Source: an uncultured beta proteobacterium (GTDB lineage Bacteria > Pseudomonadota > Gammaproteobacteria > Burkholderiales > Burkholderiaceae_C). Taken from it: a DNA stretch of 15,145 bases. The translations under genes were made by a program, and so were the position numbers. Position 1 is the first letter of the stretch. Each line of letters starts with the position of its first letter. A model generated the notes under the pieces. It worked only from the letters and a program-made list of their open reading frames with translations, searched no databases and was not told the origin of the DNA. Positions 1 through 8,898 of the stretch are shown here, one piece after another. The DNA lies in the NCBI GenBank assembly GCA_903920405.1, contig CAIXMC010000168.1, positions 1 to 15,145 on the forward strand, given 5' to 3'.

Positions 1-818
1 ACATCGCCTGCGCCATTGAAGACCATTACAAACCACGTTTTGCAGGGGACAGTCTGCCGCGTAACGACACGGGTATCGTCGTTGCCTTGGCCGACAAGCT
101 GGAAACGCTGGTGGGCATGTTTGGGATTGGCAACCTGCCTACGGGCGAAAAAGACCCCTTTGCCCTGCGTCGTCATGCGCTTGGTGTGATTCGGCTGATG
201 ATTGAAAATCATCTGTTGCTGAATCTTTCTGATCTGATCAGTGTCGCATCTACGGCGTTTACGGCGTTTGCAGGGGCAGCCTCTCAAACGGGTTGGCGTG
301 GTGACGAATCAGGTGCTGTGTCTGCCTTTATCCAGGATCGACTCTCAGGTTATTTGCGAGAACAGGGCTACAGCGTCCATGAAGTCGATGCTGTGCTGTC
401 TCTTTGCCCACAGAATTTAAGTGAAGTACCCCAACGTCTGGCCGCGGTGCGCGCTTTTTCTGCCTTACCCGAAGCCCCCGCACTGGCGGCTGCCAACAAG
501 CGCATTGGCAATATTTTGAAAAAAGCCGATGCTGTGGCTTTTGCCCAAGTTAATCAAGCGCTGCTGACAGAACCTGCAGAAATCGCGTTGGTCGATGCCA
601 TCCACCGCATCGTCCCACGCGCCCAGGCGCAGTGGGTAGCTGGCGATTACACAGCCTCCTTGCAAACGCTGTCGGCTTTGCAGACAGCCGTCGATGCTTT
701 TTTTGACAGCGTGATGGTCAATGCCGAAGCGCCTGACCTTCGCAGCAACCGTTTGGGCTTGCTAAAAACCTTGCACCAAGCCATGAACCAGGTGGCAGAC
801 CTCGCTCGCCTGGCCTGA
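1..818 (+). CDS. glyS: Glycine--tRNA ligase beta subunit, 3' part (partial, cut by window start)
   Basis: C-terminal about 271 residues of the beta subunit of the bacterial alpha2beta2 glycyl-tRNA synthetase, which charges tRNA-Gly in the cytoplasm. The reading frame is open from base 3, so the gene starts outside the window; a TTG inside it is not a start. Family-typical stretches are AIEDHYKPRFAGD, VALADKLETLVGMFGIG, PTGEKDPFALRR and, near the end, AAANKRIGNILKK and LRSNRLGLLKTL. These belong to the HD-like and C-terminal tRNA-binding region of GlyS, so the catalytic alpha subunit (glyQ) should lie further upstream. The gene ends at a TGA 22 bases before gmhB, which fits one transcription unit. 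The frame is intact and the tail has the usual form for the family. What is seen is the conserved sequence; the operon is inferred from spacing. Confidence 0.95.
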   Translation, partial: IACAIEDHYKPRFAGDSLPRNDTGIVVALADKLETLVGMFGIGNLPTGEKDPFALRRHALGVIRLMIENHLLLNLSDLISVASTAFTAFAGAASQTGWRGDESGAVSAFIQDRLSGYLREQGYSVHEVDAVLSLCPQNLSEVPQRLAAVRAFSALPEAPALAAANKRIGNILKKADAVAFAQVNQALLTEPAEIALVDAIHRIVPRAQAQWVAGDYTASLQTLSALQTAVDAFFDSVMVNAEAPDLRSNRLGLLKTLHQAMNQVADLARLA

Positions 819-840
819 ACCTATCCCAGAAAGACGCCCC

Positions 841-1410
841 ATGACCCCCATCAAACTGATTATTTTGGACAGAGACGGCACCATCAATCAAAACAGCGAT
901 GAATACATCAAATCAGTCGATGAATGGGTGCCGCTGCCGGGCGCTTTTGAAGCGATTGCCCGGCTTAACCATTCGGGATGGCACGTGGTGCTGGCCTCCA
1001 ACCAGTCTGGTTTGGGGCGTGGCCTGTCGGCTGTGACCGACTTGAATGAAATTCACACCAAAATGCACCAGCAATTGGCGGCGGTCGGGGGGCGCATTGA
1101 TGCCGTGTTTTTTTGCCCCCACCTGCCCAGTGAAGGCTGCCACTGCCGCAAACCGAAATCAGGGCTGTTTGAACAAATTGCTGAGCGCTTTTGTATTGAC
1201 CTCACAGGTGTGCCGGTGGTGGGAGATTCTGCACGTGACCTGATTGCCGGTGCCAACGTAGGCTGCGAGCCGCATCTGGTTTGCACCGGCAACACCATTT
1301 TGTACCCGGGTGACGCTTTGCCACCAGAATTTCCCGCAGACACTCACGTTCATGCCGACTTGGGGGCTTTTGCTGACTACTGGATTGGGCGCGAGATACA
1401 AGTTGGCTAA
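841..1410 (+). CDS. gmhB: D-glycero-beta-D-manno-heptose 1,7-bisphosphate 7-phosphatase
   Basis: A 189-residue HAD-superfamily phosphatase that removes the 7-phosphate from heptose 1,7-bisphosphate on the route to ADP-heptose for the LPS inner core (cytoplasmic). Motif I is DRDGT at residues 10-14 with nucleophile D10 and acid/base D12. Motif II is the SNQSG region near 53-57. The zinc-binding loop typical of GmhB is complete: C92, H94, C100 and C102, followed by RKPK (motif III lysine). Motif IV is GDSARD at 128-133. Length matches the family. The start ATG lies 22 bases after glyS and has only a weak Shine-Dalgarno, so translation may depend partly on the upstream gene. The order glyS-gmhB-acyltransferase is common in Burkholderiales. 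A histidinol-phosphatase relative is the main alternative, but the zinc loop favours GmhB. Confidence 0.93.
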   Translation: MTPIKLIILDRDGTINQNSDEYIKSVDEWVPLPGAFEAIARLNHSGWHVVLASNQSGLGRGLSAVTDLNEIHTKMHQQLAAVGGRIDAVFFCPHLPSEGCHCRKPKSGLFEQIAERFCIDLTGVPVVGDSARDLIAGANVGCEPHLVCTGNTILYPGDALPPEFPADTHVHADLGAFADYWIGREIQVG

Positions 1411-1447
1411 TTCTTGTTGTTGACCTATCCTTATGAGACCCTAAAAC

Positions 1448-2182
1448 ATGCTCCCTTTGTTTCGTTCCCTTTTGCATATCATTTGGATAGGCGTGACCGT
1501 TATTCCCTGGACCATCGTGTTGGCGCTGGTGTCATTGGTGTCTCGCACGAAAGCCTGGTGGTGCGCCGTCCATTGGTTTCGGGTGGTGATGTGGGGCACG
1601 CGCGTTATTTTGGGCATTCGCATGGAAGTGCAGGGGCTAGACAACCTGCCACTGGGTACAACTGCAGTGCTCTTGTCCAAACACCAATCGACTTTGGAAA
1701 CTTTGTGGCTGCCTACACTGATACCGTATCCGCTGGCTTTTGTATTCAAGCGCGAGCTTTTGCAAATCCCGTTTTTTGGCTGGTCGATGGCGCGGCTTGA
1801 CATGATTCATATTCAGCGCGAATCACGTGTTTTATCCATGAAACATGTGATTGAGCAGGGTTGCCGACTTTTGTCGCAAGGCACCTGGGTCATCATGTTC
1901 CCAGAGGGCACTCGCATGCCCAGAGGGCAGGCAGGCACTTATCAAACAGCAGGCACACGTCTAGCCGTTGAAAGTGGCGTGCCGGTGGTACCCATTGCAG
2001 TGGCCACTGCCCGCTGCTGGCCACGTCGGGGTTTTGTCAAACACGCTGGTATGGTTCGGGTGTCGATTGGCCCGGCCATGCCAAGCGTCGGGCGTGACCC
2101 CAAAGCCCTGATGCGTGAAGCCCAGGCCTGGATTGAAACCGAGACGCGCCGTATTGACCCCCATGCGTATCACACGGATTAA
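1448..2182 (+). CDS. plsC: 1-acyl-sn-glycerol-3-phosphate acyltransferase (PlsC/LPLAT family)
   Basis: A 244-residue membrane acyltransferase that likely converts lysophosphatidic acid to phosphatidic acid in phospholipid synthesis, on the cytoplasmic side of the inner membrane. One hydrophobic N-terminal helix (about residues 8-32) is followed by the LPLAT domain. Block I is KHQSTLE (H79 to E84), an HX4E form of the usual HX4D. Block II is FKRELLQIPFFGW (about 100-112), block III is the FPEGTR motif at 151-156, and block IV is GVPVVPIAV. The gene starts 37 bases after gmhB, with GAGA about 10 bases before the ATG. It is the third gene of a probable glyS-gmhB-plsC unit. The exact acyl donor and acceptor cannot be read from sequence, and several paralogues may exist in such genomes, so the symbol is by family. 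Confidence 0.87.
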   Translation: MLPLFRSLLHIIWIGVTVIPWTIVLALVSLVSRTKAWWCAVHWFRVVMWGTRVILGIRMEVQGLDNLPLGTTAVLLSKHQSTLETLWLPTLIPYPLAFVFKRELLQIPFFGWSMARLDMIHIQRESRVLSMKHVIEQGCRLLSQGTWVIMFPEGTRMPRGQAGTYQTAGTRLAVESGVPVVPIAVATARCWPRRGFVKHAGMVRVSIGPAMPSVGRDPKALMREAQAWIETETRRIDPHAYHTD

Positions 2183-2210
2183 ACTTGTATGCCAAATCGG
2201 CCTCTAGCCC

Positions 2211-2241
2211 TTGATACACCTGCATAGTTCACTCTTATAAA
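2211..2241 (+). promoter_or_regulatory. Candidate sigma70-type promoter for the metallopeptidase gene
   Basis: TTGATA at 2211-2216 and TTATAA at 2235-2240 are separated by 18 bases, and a second TATAAA-like run follows at 2249-2255. Transcription would begin about 10-15 bases before the ATG at 2261, leaving a very short leader. The region is AT-rich compared with its surroundings. This is a pattern match only. Confidence 0.35.
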
Positions 2242-2260
2242 GATAGCGTATAAAAGCACG

Positions 2261-3022
2261 ATGTCAACCATTTCCGCTATAAACATCGAGACCTTGCCTA
2301 ATTTTCATCATCCACAGGCCAATTGCGAAGTGCAAATCGACGATGTGCAATTGGCCTACCATCTCAAACGTGGCAAACGCAAAACCATTCAATTTAGCGT
2401 TCGCCCAGAGGGTTTGACTGTGAATGCGCCCCAATCCATGCCTCTGTACAAAATCGATTGTGAGCTGCGTTTGCGGTGGCAGTGGGTTTTGCGCCATTTG
2501 AAAGCCACCCATGATCGCCGTGCATGTCGGGCAGATCAAGCTGCTGATTGGCGCGATGGCGGCAGTTTCTTCTTTTTGGGTCAAAGTGTTACCCTCCAAC
2601 TTGACCCCCAACCGGGTGCAGATGGTGTGACGCTGACCTCTGGTATGGCGCGAGTCAATTTGCCGCACAACGCCAGCACCGATCACATTCGCCACCAGGT
2701 ACACACTTGGTTAGTGCATCAAGTTCACCCGATTTTTGAGGCGCGACTCCATTACTTTGCACCGCAGTTGGGCGTTCAATGGACACGGCTGAAATTAAGC
2801 AATGCCAACATGCGCTGGGGCAGTGCCCGCACGGATGGTTCTATTCGTTTGAACTGGCGACTGGTGCATTTTCGAATGGCCATCATCGACTATGTGGTCG
2901 TCCACGAGCTAAGTCACTTGCGGGTCATGAACCACAGCCCGCAATTTTGGAACACCGTTCGATCCATCGTGCCAAACTATGCAGCGCTGCGTTTGGAACT
3001 CAAAGGCCAGGCTGTCGGGTAG
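2261..3022 (+). CDS. YgjP-like (DUF45/M48-type) zinc metallopeptidase
   Basis: A 253-residue protein of the YgjP/SprT-like metallopeptidase family. The N-terminal half has the typical beta-rich opening with KRKTIQFSVRPEGLTVNAP (about 40-57). The catalytic half has MRWGSA at 184-189, and the zinc site HELSHLRVMNHSPQFW with H215, E216, H219 and a likely third ligand H225. All key residues are present, so it is probably active. There is no signal peptide, suggesting the cytoplasm. The physiological substrate of this family is poorly known. It lies 78 bases after plsC, behind a candidate promoter, in the position it commonly has in Burkholderiales (after glyS-gmhB-plsC). The frequent next neighbour, a lactoylglutathione lyase gene, is not here; a REP-like repeat and uup follow instead. 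Confidence 0.85.
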   Translation: MSTISAINIETLPNFHHPQANCEVQIDDVQLAYHLKRGKRKTIQFSVRPEGLTVNAPQSMPLYKIDCELRLRWQWVLRHLKATHDRRACRADQAADWRDGGSFFFLGQSVTLQLDPQPGADGVTLTSGMARVNLPHNASTDHIRHQVHTWLVHQVHPIFEARLHYFAPQLGVQWTRLKLSNANMRWGSARTDGSIRLNWRLVHFRMAIIDYVVVHELSHLRVMNHSPQFWNTVRSIVPNYAALRLELKGQAVG

Positions 3023-3052
3023 TTACGTCATTTGCCATTTGCCTGAATCTGT

Positions 3053-3069
3053 ATCGTACTTCATACGAT
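3053..3069. repeat. Small inverted repeat in the metallopeptidase-uup gap
   Basis: ATCGTA (3053-3058) and TACGAT (3064-3069) pair around a 5-base loop. It has no following T run, so it does not look like a classical terminator. It could be an operator or a weak hairpin. The AT-rich sequence after it (3070-3090) is the most promoter-like stretch before uup, but no clear -35/-10 pair was found. Confidence 0.3.
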
Positions 3070-3137
3070 GTATATTATGTTAATAAGCATTTCTATCTGG
3101 CGTGCAGCTCTCTTGCAGCATGAAAATTCGTTACCAC

Positions 3138-3191
3138 TGTAGAAGCGGCTTCCAGCCGCATCTAAATACGCGGCTGGACGCCGCTTCTACA
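3138..3191. repeat. REP-like extragenic palindrome upstream of uup
   Basis: The left arm at 3139-3159 begins GTAGAAGCGGC and ends CCAGCCGC. The right arm at 3170-3190 is its reverse complement with one mismatch (20 of 21 paired, plus a flanking T/A pair). The loop is 10 bases, ATCTAAATAC. The GTAG start and the GCGGC core resemble REP/BIME units known from Pseudomonas and other Gammaproteobacteria, which are mobilised by RAYT transposases. Only one copy was noticed in the window. It lies 30 bases before the uup start and could be read as an in-frame N-terminal extension of uup, which is unlikely to be real. Confidence 0.75.
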
Positions 3192-3221
3192 AAACAAGCT
3201 GTCCTGGATAATGCACCTTAC

Positions 3222-5195
3222 ATGGCACTTATCACACTTCTTGACGCACAATTGGCCTACGGGCATGTTCCTTTGCTTGATCACACAGGGTTTTCGCTGG
3301 AAAGCGCAGAACGGGTGGGATTGATTGGCCGCAATGGCGCGGGCAAATCTTCCCTGCTGAAAATTTTGGGTGGGCTGGAAAAGCCTGACGATGGTAGTCT
3401 GCAAGTGCAAAGCAACACGCGTATTGCTTATATGGCACAAGAGCCTCAACTAGACGATAACGCTACTGTATTCGTAGCTGTTAGCGCAGGTCTGTCAAGG
3501 GTTAGAGCCTTGATAGATGCTTATTCCTTAGGCCACAGTGACCATGATGCACTGCACAGTGAAATTGAGGCAACAGACGGTTGGAACTGGCAACAGCGTG
3601 TGAATGAAACCCTCCACCGCCTGAACTTGAATCCTGATGCCTTGGTCAGCACACTTTCAGGTGGCAATAAAAAGCGCGTGGCACTGGCACAGGCTTTGGT
3701 CACTGCACCCGATGTGTTGCTGCTGGATGAACCCACCAACCACCTTGATCTGGATGCCATTGAATGGCTGGAAGGCTTGCTGACAGACTTCAAAGGCAGC
3801 ATGGTCACCATCACGCACGATCGCTCGTTTTTAAACAATGTTGTCACCCGCATCGTCGAGCTAGACAGGGGAAAGCTGATGAGCTACCCTGGCAATTTCT
3901 CAGCCTACTTGCGTCAAAAGGAAGAACAATTGGCGCAAGAGGCTGTGATCAATGCCCGATCTGACAAACTGCTTGCACAAGAAGAAGTGTGGATTCGCCA
4001 GGGTGTTGAAGCCAGGCGTACCCGTGCTCAAGGGCGAATCAACCGTCTGGAATCTTTGCGTTTGAAACGACAAGTACGCCGCGAAGTGGTAGGCAGCGTC
4101 AAAATGGACATTGCCAGCGGTGTGGCCAGCGGCAAATTGGTGGCTGAATTAACCCATGTGTCCAAAAGTTTTGGCCCATCAGAGGGCTTGACACAGATCA
4201 ACACGGTCGTTCGTGATTTTTCTGCCACCATTTTGCGTGGCGACAAAATCGGCCTGATAGGCCCCAACGGTGCAGGCAAAACCACGCTGCTCAAACTTAT
4301 TCTGGGTGAGTTAGCGCCAGACTTCGCGCCTGCCAGCGCCCCTGCGCCCTCCCCTGGTCACAGTCCTTGGGGAACGGTGCGTCAGGGAACGAATATCTCG
4401 GTTGCCTATTTTGACCAAATGCGCCAAGCTCTTAATCTGGACAGCACATTGGAGGATTTCATTAGTCCAGGCAGCGAGTGGATTGAAATTGGTAATCGCC
4501 GTCAGCACGTTAAAAGCTATTTGAGTGACTTTTTATTTTCGCCCGTGCGTGCTACTTCACCGGTACGCAGTTTGAGCGGTGGCGAACGTAACCGCCTGCT
4601 GCTCGCACGCCTGTTTGCACGCCCTGCCAATGTGCTGGTGCTCGATGAACCCACCAACGACCTGGATATTGATACCCTGGAATTACTCGAAGACCTGCTG
4701 CAAAACTTTGATGGCACCGTCTTTTTGGTCAGCCATGACCGCACTTTTCTGGATAACGTGGTCACCAGCACCATTGCCTTTGAGGGTGATGCCACGTGGC
4801 GTGAGTATGAAGGGGGTGTGAGCGATTGGCTGATTCAGAGTCAGCGGGCTAGGGATATAGCCAAATTAAATGGTCAAAAAGGCCTACAACCCAATACCAG
4901 TAAGCGTAAGCAGCTAGTAAATCAAGAGCAATCTACAGGTCGATTGACCAGCCAGACGACCCCAAAGGCGCGCAAACTCAGCTACAAAGAGCAGCGTGAA
5001 TTGGAATGCCTTCCTGGTCTGATGGAAAGCCTGGAAGCCGAGCAACTGCAAGCCACTGCGTTGCTGGCCGACGGCAGTCTGTACGCATCTGACCACGCAC
5101 ATGCACTGACACTGGCAGTGCGCATTGCTCAAATTGACGATGAGTTGTTGGCAGCATTGGAGCGCTGGGAGCAACTTGAGGTCAAGGGGCCGTAA
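3222..5195 (+). CDS. uup: ABC-F ATPase Uup
   Basis: A 657-residue cytoplasmic ABC-F protein with two nucleotide-binding domains and no membrane segments. Family members act on ribosomes, and Uup is linked to branched DNA intermediates and transposon excision. NBD1 has Walker A GRNGAGKS (36-43), signature LSGG (145-148) and Walker B DE at 169-170. After the interdomain linker (about 230-310), NBD2 has Walker A GPNGAGKT (347-354), signature LSGG (from 451) and Walker B DE at 475-476. A C-terminal tail beginning near LSYKEQRELE, with charged helical sequence, matches the Uup coiled coil. The ATG at 3222 (MALITLLDAQLAYG) is chosen because the family begins there; an upstream in-frame ATG at 3102 would translate a REP-like palindrome. 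NBD2 carries an Ala/Pro-rich insert. The gene is convergent with the chemoreceptor 7 bases away. Confidence 0.92.
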   Translation: MALITLLDAQLAYGHVPLLDHTGFSLESAERVGLIGRNGAGKSSLLKILGGLEKPDDGSLQVQSNTRIAYMAQEPQLDDNATVFVAVSAGLSRVRALIDAYSLGHSDHDALHSEIEATDGWNWQQRVNETLHRLNLNPDALVSTLSGGNKKRVALAQALVTAPDVLLLDEPTNHLDLDAIEWLEGLLTDFKGSMVTITHDRSFLNNVVTRIVELDRGKLMSYPGNFSAYLRQKEEQLAQEAVINARSDKLLAQEEVWIRQGVEARRTRAQGRINRLESLRLKRQVRREVVGSVKMDIASGVASGKLVAELTHVSKSFGPSEGLTQINTVVRDFSATILRGDKIGLIGPNGAGKTTLLKLILGELAPDFAPASAPAPSPGHSPWGTVRQGTNISVAYFDQMRQALNLDSTLEDFISPGSEWIEIGNRRQHVKSYLSDFLFSPVRATSPVRSLSGGERNRLLLARLFARPANVLVLDEPTNDLDIDTLELLEDLLQNFDGTVFLVSHDRTFLDNVVTSTIAFEGDATWREYEGGVSDWLIQSQRARDIAKLNGQKGLQPNTSKRKQLVNQEQSTGRLTSQTTPKARKLSYKEQRELECLPGLMESLEAEQLQATALLADGSLYASDHAHALTLAVRIAQIDDELLAALERWEQLEVKGP

Positions 5196-5202
5196 AAACT
5201 AA

Positions 5203-7032
5203 TCAAAAGGTCTCAAAACCCGAATCAACGCTGGTGTTGGATACCATGGGCTTGGGAGCTGCCAGATGTTTGGGAGCAGAGGTTATAGCGGTCAATGGGC
5301 GACTGGATGGTTTGCCAAGTCCTCTCACCGGAGCACGATTGGGTGTACCCATGCTGCGTCTGGCATTGGCTTTGAAACCGGGGTTGGATCGTGCCGTCGC
5401 CATAGGAGGAGGCAGCCTGGTATGGTTCATGCCTTGCGCACCGTGGAATGTACCCAGTTTGAAGACATTGACGGTTTGGACCAATTCTTGTGCCTGACTG
5501 TTCAAACTGCCAGCAGCAGCAGCCATTTGTTCAACCAATGCGGCATTTTGCTGGGTGGCTTGATCCATCTGTGCGACAGCATCACCAACCTGTGAGACGC
5601 CCAGGCTTTGCTCGTTGCTGGCAGCACTGATTTCGCCCATGATGTCAGTGACGCGTTTGATGGAGGCTACCACTTCCTGCATGGTGTTTCCTGCCCGATC
5701 AACCAACGCACTGCCCTGCTCCACCCGTTCCACACTGGTGTTGATAAGCGACTTGATTTCTTTGGCTGCCTCTGCACTGCGCCCTGCCAAACTGCGCACT
5801 TCACTGGCCACCACGGCAAAACCACGACCTTGATCACCTGCACGAGCGGCTTCAACTGCGGCGTTAAGCGCCAGAATGTTGGTTTGAAAGGCAATTCCGT
5901 CAATCACGCTGATGATGTCTGATATTTTGCGTGAAGCCTCGTTGATGCCCTTCATGGTATCGACCACTTTGGCGACAACTTCACCGCCCTGCATGGCAAC
6001 TGTGCTGGCACTCATGGCCAATTGATTGGCCTGGTTGGCGTTGTCGGCATTTTGTTTGACCTGGGAACTGAGTTCTTCCATGCTGGCAGCCGTTTGCTCT
6101 AATGCACTGGCCTGGCTTTCGGTTCTTGCAGAGAGGTCGCTATTACCCTGGGCAATATCGCCACTGGCGGAGGATACACCCTGAGAATTTTGCCGAACCT
6201 GATGGACCAAACTGGTCAGACTGTCTTGCATGAGCTTCATGCTTTGGAGCAAACGGCTGGTTTCATCCGAGCCGCTCACATCGAAATCAGAGGATAAATC
6301 ACCCGTAGCAATCAGATCAGCCACTAGAACGGCCTGTTGGAGAGGCTGCAAAATAGATCGGCCAATACTCCAACTCGCCCATGCCACCAATAGGGCGCTG
6401 ACGGCGCACAATAACCAAGCCATCCAGCGCAACTGATCTGTTTGTTGTTCAACACGGGCACTTTGATCTTTGAGTTGACTCAACTGAAACGAGACAATGC
6501 CTTGCATGCTGTCCTGCAACGCCAGACTGGCCTTGTCAAAGTCACCCATGAGCGGATTGCCTTCAGTCGGCCCCCCTCGAACGTAAGCCTCGGCCATACG
6601 CACACCGCTGGTGTAATAGACATCAAAATTGGTGCGCGTTTTTGTAATGAGTTCAAGCAGTGCTCTGGATGTGTTGCGACTCGCCTTGGCCTGAAGCTCA
6701 TCTAGTCCGGCCAAAAGCAGATCACGATTCTTTTTAGCCTCCATGAAACCATCACCCAAACCATCCGAGGCTCGAGTGGCAGAGACATCTGACAAAAACT
6801 GCTGGACTTGAACCACGTTGCGTTGCATCTCCTTGGCTTGCAAAACGCCATCCATATCCACAGTGATCGCAGTGTTCATACTGGATTGAATATCCCCCAG
6901 GCCAGACCAAAGCCAGGCAGAAAAACCAATGAAAAACAGCACCGGCAAGCCTGCACCCAGTGTCAAACGCCAGGCAATTCCAAACTGTGACAAAAGCCAG
7001 TGGGTTGATGTAGAGGCTTGACGGATGGCCAT
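5203..7032 (-). CDS. Methyl-accepting chemotaxis protein (second of tandem pair)
   Basis: A 609-residue inner-membrane chemoreceptor that would signal through CheA/CheW. Layout: TM1 about 21-43; a periplasmic helical sensor region about 44-202, with the motif [11 protein letters not shown] seen in betaproteobacterial four-helix receptors; TM2 about 203-222; HAMP about 222-275; then the cytoplasmic hairpin. The hairpin tip carries [18 protein letters not shown] around 382-399, the universal receptor hallmark, followed by [16 protein letters not shown] basic/proline-rich linker (about 530-600) ends in GFETF, resembling the NWETF docking peptide for CheR/CheB, so adaptation is probably methylation-based. 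It starts 42 bases after the stop of the other receptor and is probably co-transcribed. GGA precedes the ATG. The ligand cannot be predicted. Confidence 0.92.
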   Translation of the reverse strand: MAIRQASTSTHWLLSQFGIAWRLTLGAGLPVLFFIGFSAWLWSGLGDIQSSMNTAITVDMDGVLQAKEMQRNVVQVQQFLSDVSATRASDGLGDGFMEAKKNRDLLLAGLDELQAKASRNTSRALLELITKTRTNFDVYYTSGVRMAEAYVRGGPTEGNPLMGDFDKASLALQDSMQGIVSFQLSQLKDQSARVEQQTDQLRWMAWLLCAVSALLVAWASWSIGRSILQPLQQAVLVADLIATGDLSSDFDVSGSDETSRLLQSMKLMQDSLTSLVHQVRQNSQGVSSASGDIAQGNSDLSARTESQASALEQTAASMEELSSQVKQNADNANQANQLAMSASTVAMQGGEVVAKVVDTMKGINEASRKISDIISVIDGIAFQTNILALNAAVEAARAGDQGRGFAVVASEVRSLAGRSAEAAKEIKSLINTSVERVEQGSALVDRAGNTMQEVVASIKRVTDIMGEISAASNEQSLGVSQVGDAVAQMDQATQQNAALVEQMAAAAGSLNSQAQELVQTVNVFKLGTFHGAQGMNHTRLPPPMATARSNPGFKANARRSMGTPNRAPVRGLGKPSSRPLTAITSAPKHLAAPKPMVSNTSVDSGFETF

Positions 7033-7074
7033 GGCGATTCCAATGTGAAATGTGTTTTTAATAAAAAGTGCGGG

Positions 7075-8829
7075 CTAAAAAGTTTCCCAACTCGCATCGG
7101 TGTTAGCCACTATAGCACTTGAATTGGCATTAGATTCAGAGCGATTGTGAGCAGGGCGAGGATGAGCAGCAGCACCTTTAGGGATGCCGATGTCACGGCG
7201 ATTGTGGCCTTTGAAGTTGACGACTTTGGGGGGATGTTCGCGCACCAGCGCTTTGGGAAAATGTGAGAGGCCTGCGGTGTCTGCTGCCCCTAACTTACCC
7301 AAATTAAACACAGCAACCGTTTGCACCAGTTCTTGCGCCTGACTTTTCAGGCTGCCAGCAGCCGCTGCCATTTGTTCCACCAGTGCAGCGTTTTGCTGCG
7401 TCACGTGATCCATTTGCGCCACGGCTTCGCCGACTTGGCTCACACCTTGACTTTGTTTTGTGCTCGCAGCGCTAATTTCGCCCATGATGTCAGTCACACG
7501 CTTGATGGAGGTCACGACTTCAGTCATGGTCGTTCCCGCCTGATCGACCAACAGCGTACCCTGTTCAACGCGCAGAACGCTGGCATTGATGAGGGATTTG
7601 ATTTCCTTGGCAGCTTCAGCGCTGCGCCCTGCCAGGCTACGCACCTCGCTGGCCACCACTGCAAAACCACGCCCTTGCTCACCTGCACGGGCAGCTTCCA
7701 CCGCAGCGTTGAGTGCCAGGATGTTGGTTTGAAAGGCAATACCATCAATCACCTGAATGATGTCGGAAATTTTGCGAGAGGCTTCGTTGATCCCCTTCAT
7801 GGTATCGACCACCTGTGCCACGACCTCGCCACCTTGCACGGCCACGGTGCTGGCACTCATGGCCAACTGGTTGGCCAAGTGAGCATTGTCGGCGTTTTGA
7901 TGCACGGTGGAACTGAGCTGCTCCATGCTGGCTGCTGTTTGCTCCAAGGCACTGGCCTGGTTTTCTGTGCGGTTGGATAAATCCTGGTTGCCTTGGGCAA
8001 TTTCAGCACTGGCAGTAGCTACGCTTTCGGAATTTTGGCGCACCTGGCTCACCACCTTGATTAAACTGGATTGCATCAAGGCCATGGCTCGCACCAAGTC
8101 GCCTAATTCATCTTGCCGAGTGGTGCGGGTGTCCACACTCAAATTGCCCTCCGCGATGTCATGTACGAATTTGGATGCGCGAAGCAACTCATTGACGATT
8201 TTCTTCTGCATCAACCAAGACAACCACACCACTACCAAAGCGGTCAATAGGCCCAACAGAACCAAGATCACATTGGTGTTGCGTGACTGACTTTTGCTTT
8301 GATCGTTGACGGCATTCATGCTCGCCTCAAAACTGCTTTCTACGTCGGCAATGGTGTTGTTTAGCGTCATGAAAGTGAGGTCAGCGCTTTGCATGGCAGC
8401 AATGCCGGTATTGGGGTCAATAGTAGATAAATCAATTGCCGAGTCTGCCTGCGGGATGTATTTGTCAATTTGGTCGTGAACAGTGACAAGGGCTGACTGC
8501 TCATGGGTACCGGAATCTTGAGTCTGGTTCAATGAGTCGGCCATCTGCTTGATGTCACCCAACTGTCGTTTGGTCTCTGCACGAAAAGCCTGGATTTTGG
8601 CTTCATCCAACGATCCAATCACACCCAGTGTGCGATAAATGCCGGCATGAATCGAACTTAAACGAAACTGCATTTCGGACAATGTCTTGAATTCTTTCAA
8701 GCTGATGCTGAACCTGTCATAAATTTTGTCGGCCGCACGTGCCATCAAAAACGTACTGATTTGCTGGGTCAGCAATAACACAATGGCAGTGAGTAAAGGG
8801 GCCAATAACAATTTGACGCTTAATTTCAT
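7075..8829 (-). CDS. Methyl-accepting chemotaxis protein (first of tandem pair)
   Basis: A 584-residue chemoreceptor. TM1 is about residues 7-27, a mostly helical periplasmic sensor about 28-184, TM2 about 186-206, HAMP about 207-260, then the long cytoplasmic coiled-coil hairpin. The tip [18 protein letters not shown] is near 366-383. The C-terminus ends SWETF, close to the NWETF CheR-docking pentapeptide. From the HAMP exit onward it is almost the same as the downstream receptor, whereas the periplasmic parts differ, so the pair probably senses different ligands. GAGAAA lies about 6 bases before the ATG. A palindromic repeat begins 69 bases upstream of the start, so the promoter must be in that short gap or inside the repeat. 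No convincing sigma28 flagellar promoter was found there. Confidence 0.92.
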   Translation of the reverse strand: MKLSVKLLLAPLLTAIVLLLTQQISTFLMARAADKIYDRFSISLKEFKTLSEMQFRLSSIHAGIYRTLGVIGSLDEAKIQAFRAETKRQLGDIKQMADSLNQTQDSGTHEQSALVTVHDQIDKYIPQADSAIDLSTIDPNTGIAAMQSADLTFMTLNNTIADVESSFEASMNAVNDQSKSQSRNTNVILVLLGLLTALVVVWLSWLMQKKIVNELLRASKFVHDIAEGNLSVDTRTTRQDELGDLVRAMALMQSSLIKVVSQVRQNSESVATASAEIAQGNQDLSNRTENQASALEQTAASMEQLSSTVHQNADNAHLANQLAMSASTVAVQGGEVVAQVVDTMKGINEASRKISDIIQVIDGIAFQTNILALNAAVEAARAGEQGRGFAVVASEVRSLAGRSAEAAKEIKSLINASVLRVEQGTLLVDQAGTTMTEVVTSIKRVTDIMGEISAASTKQSQGVSQVGEAVAQMDHVTQQNAALVEQMAAAAGSLKSQAQELVQTVAVFNLGKLGAADTAGLSHFPKALVREHPPKVVNFKGHNRRDIGIPKGAAAHPRPAHNRSESNANSSAIVANTDASWETF

Positions 8830-8898
8830 GACGATTTCTCAAAAGTCAGACAAATAGGGAGAGACCTCAAAATCAGTCCCACCCTTGAGACTTATATC

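Noticed and set aside
3102..3221. Longer N-terminus for Uup starting at the ATG 3102
   Set aside because: It would translate a REP-like palindrome; the conserved family start (MALITLLDAQLAYG) begins at 3222.
5160..5215. Bidirectional terminator between uup and the chemoreceptor gene
   Set aside because: The gap is only 7 bases and no GC-rich stem with a T run is visible there.
7321..7980. 219-codon open frame antisense to the first chemoreceptor gene
   Set aside because: It is a shadow of the conserved receptor coding sequence; its product is Cys/His-rich, typical of antisense frames, and matches no family.
8830..8898. Sigma28 flagellar promoter for the chemoreceptor operon
   Set aside because: Only loose partial matches to TAAA-N15-GCCGATAA were found on the - strand; none is convincing.
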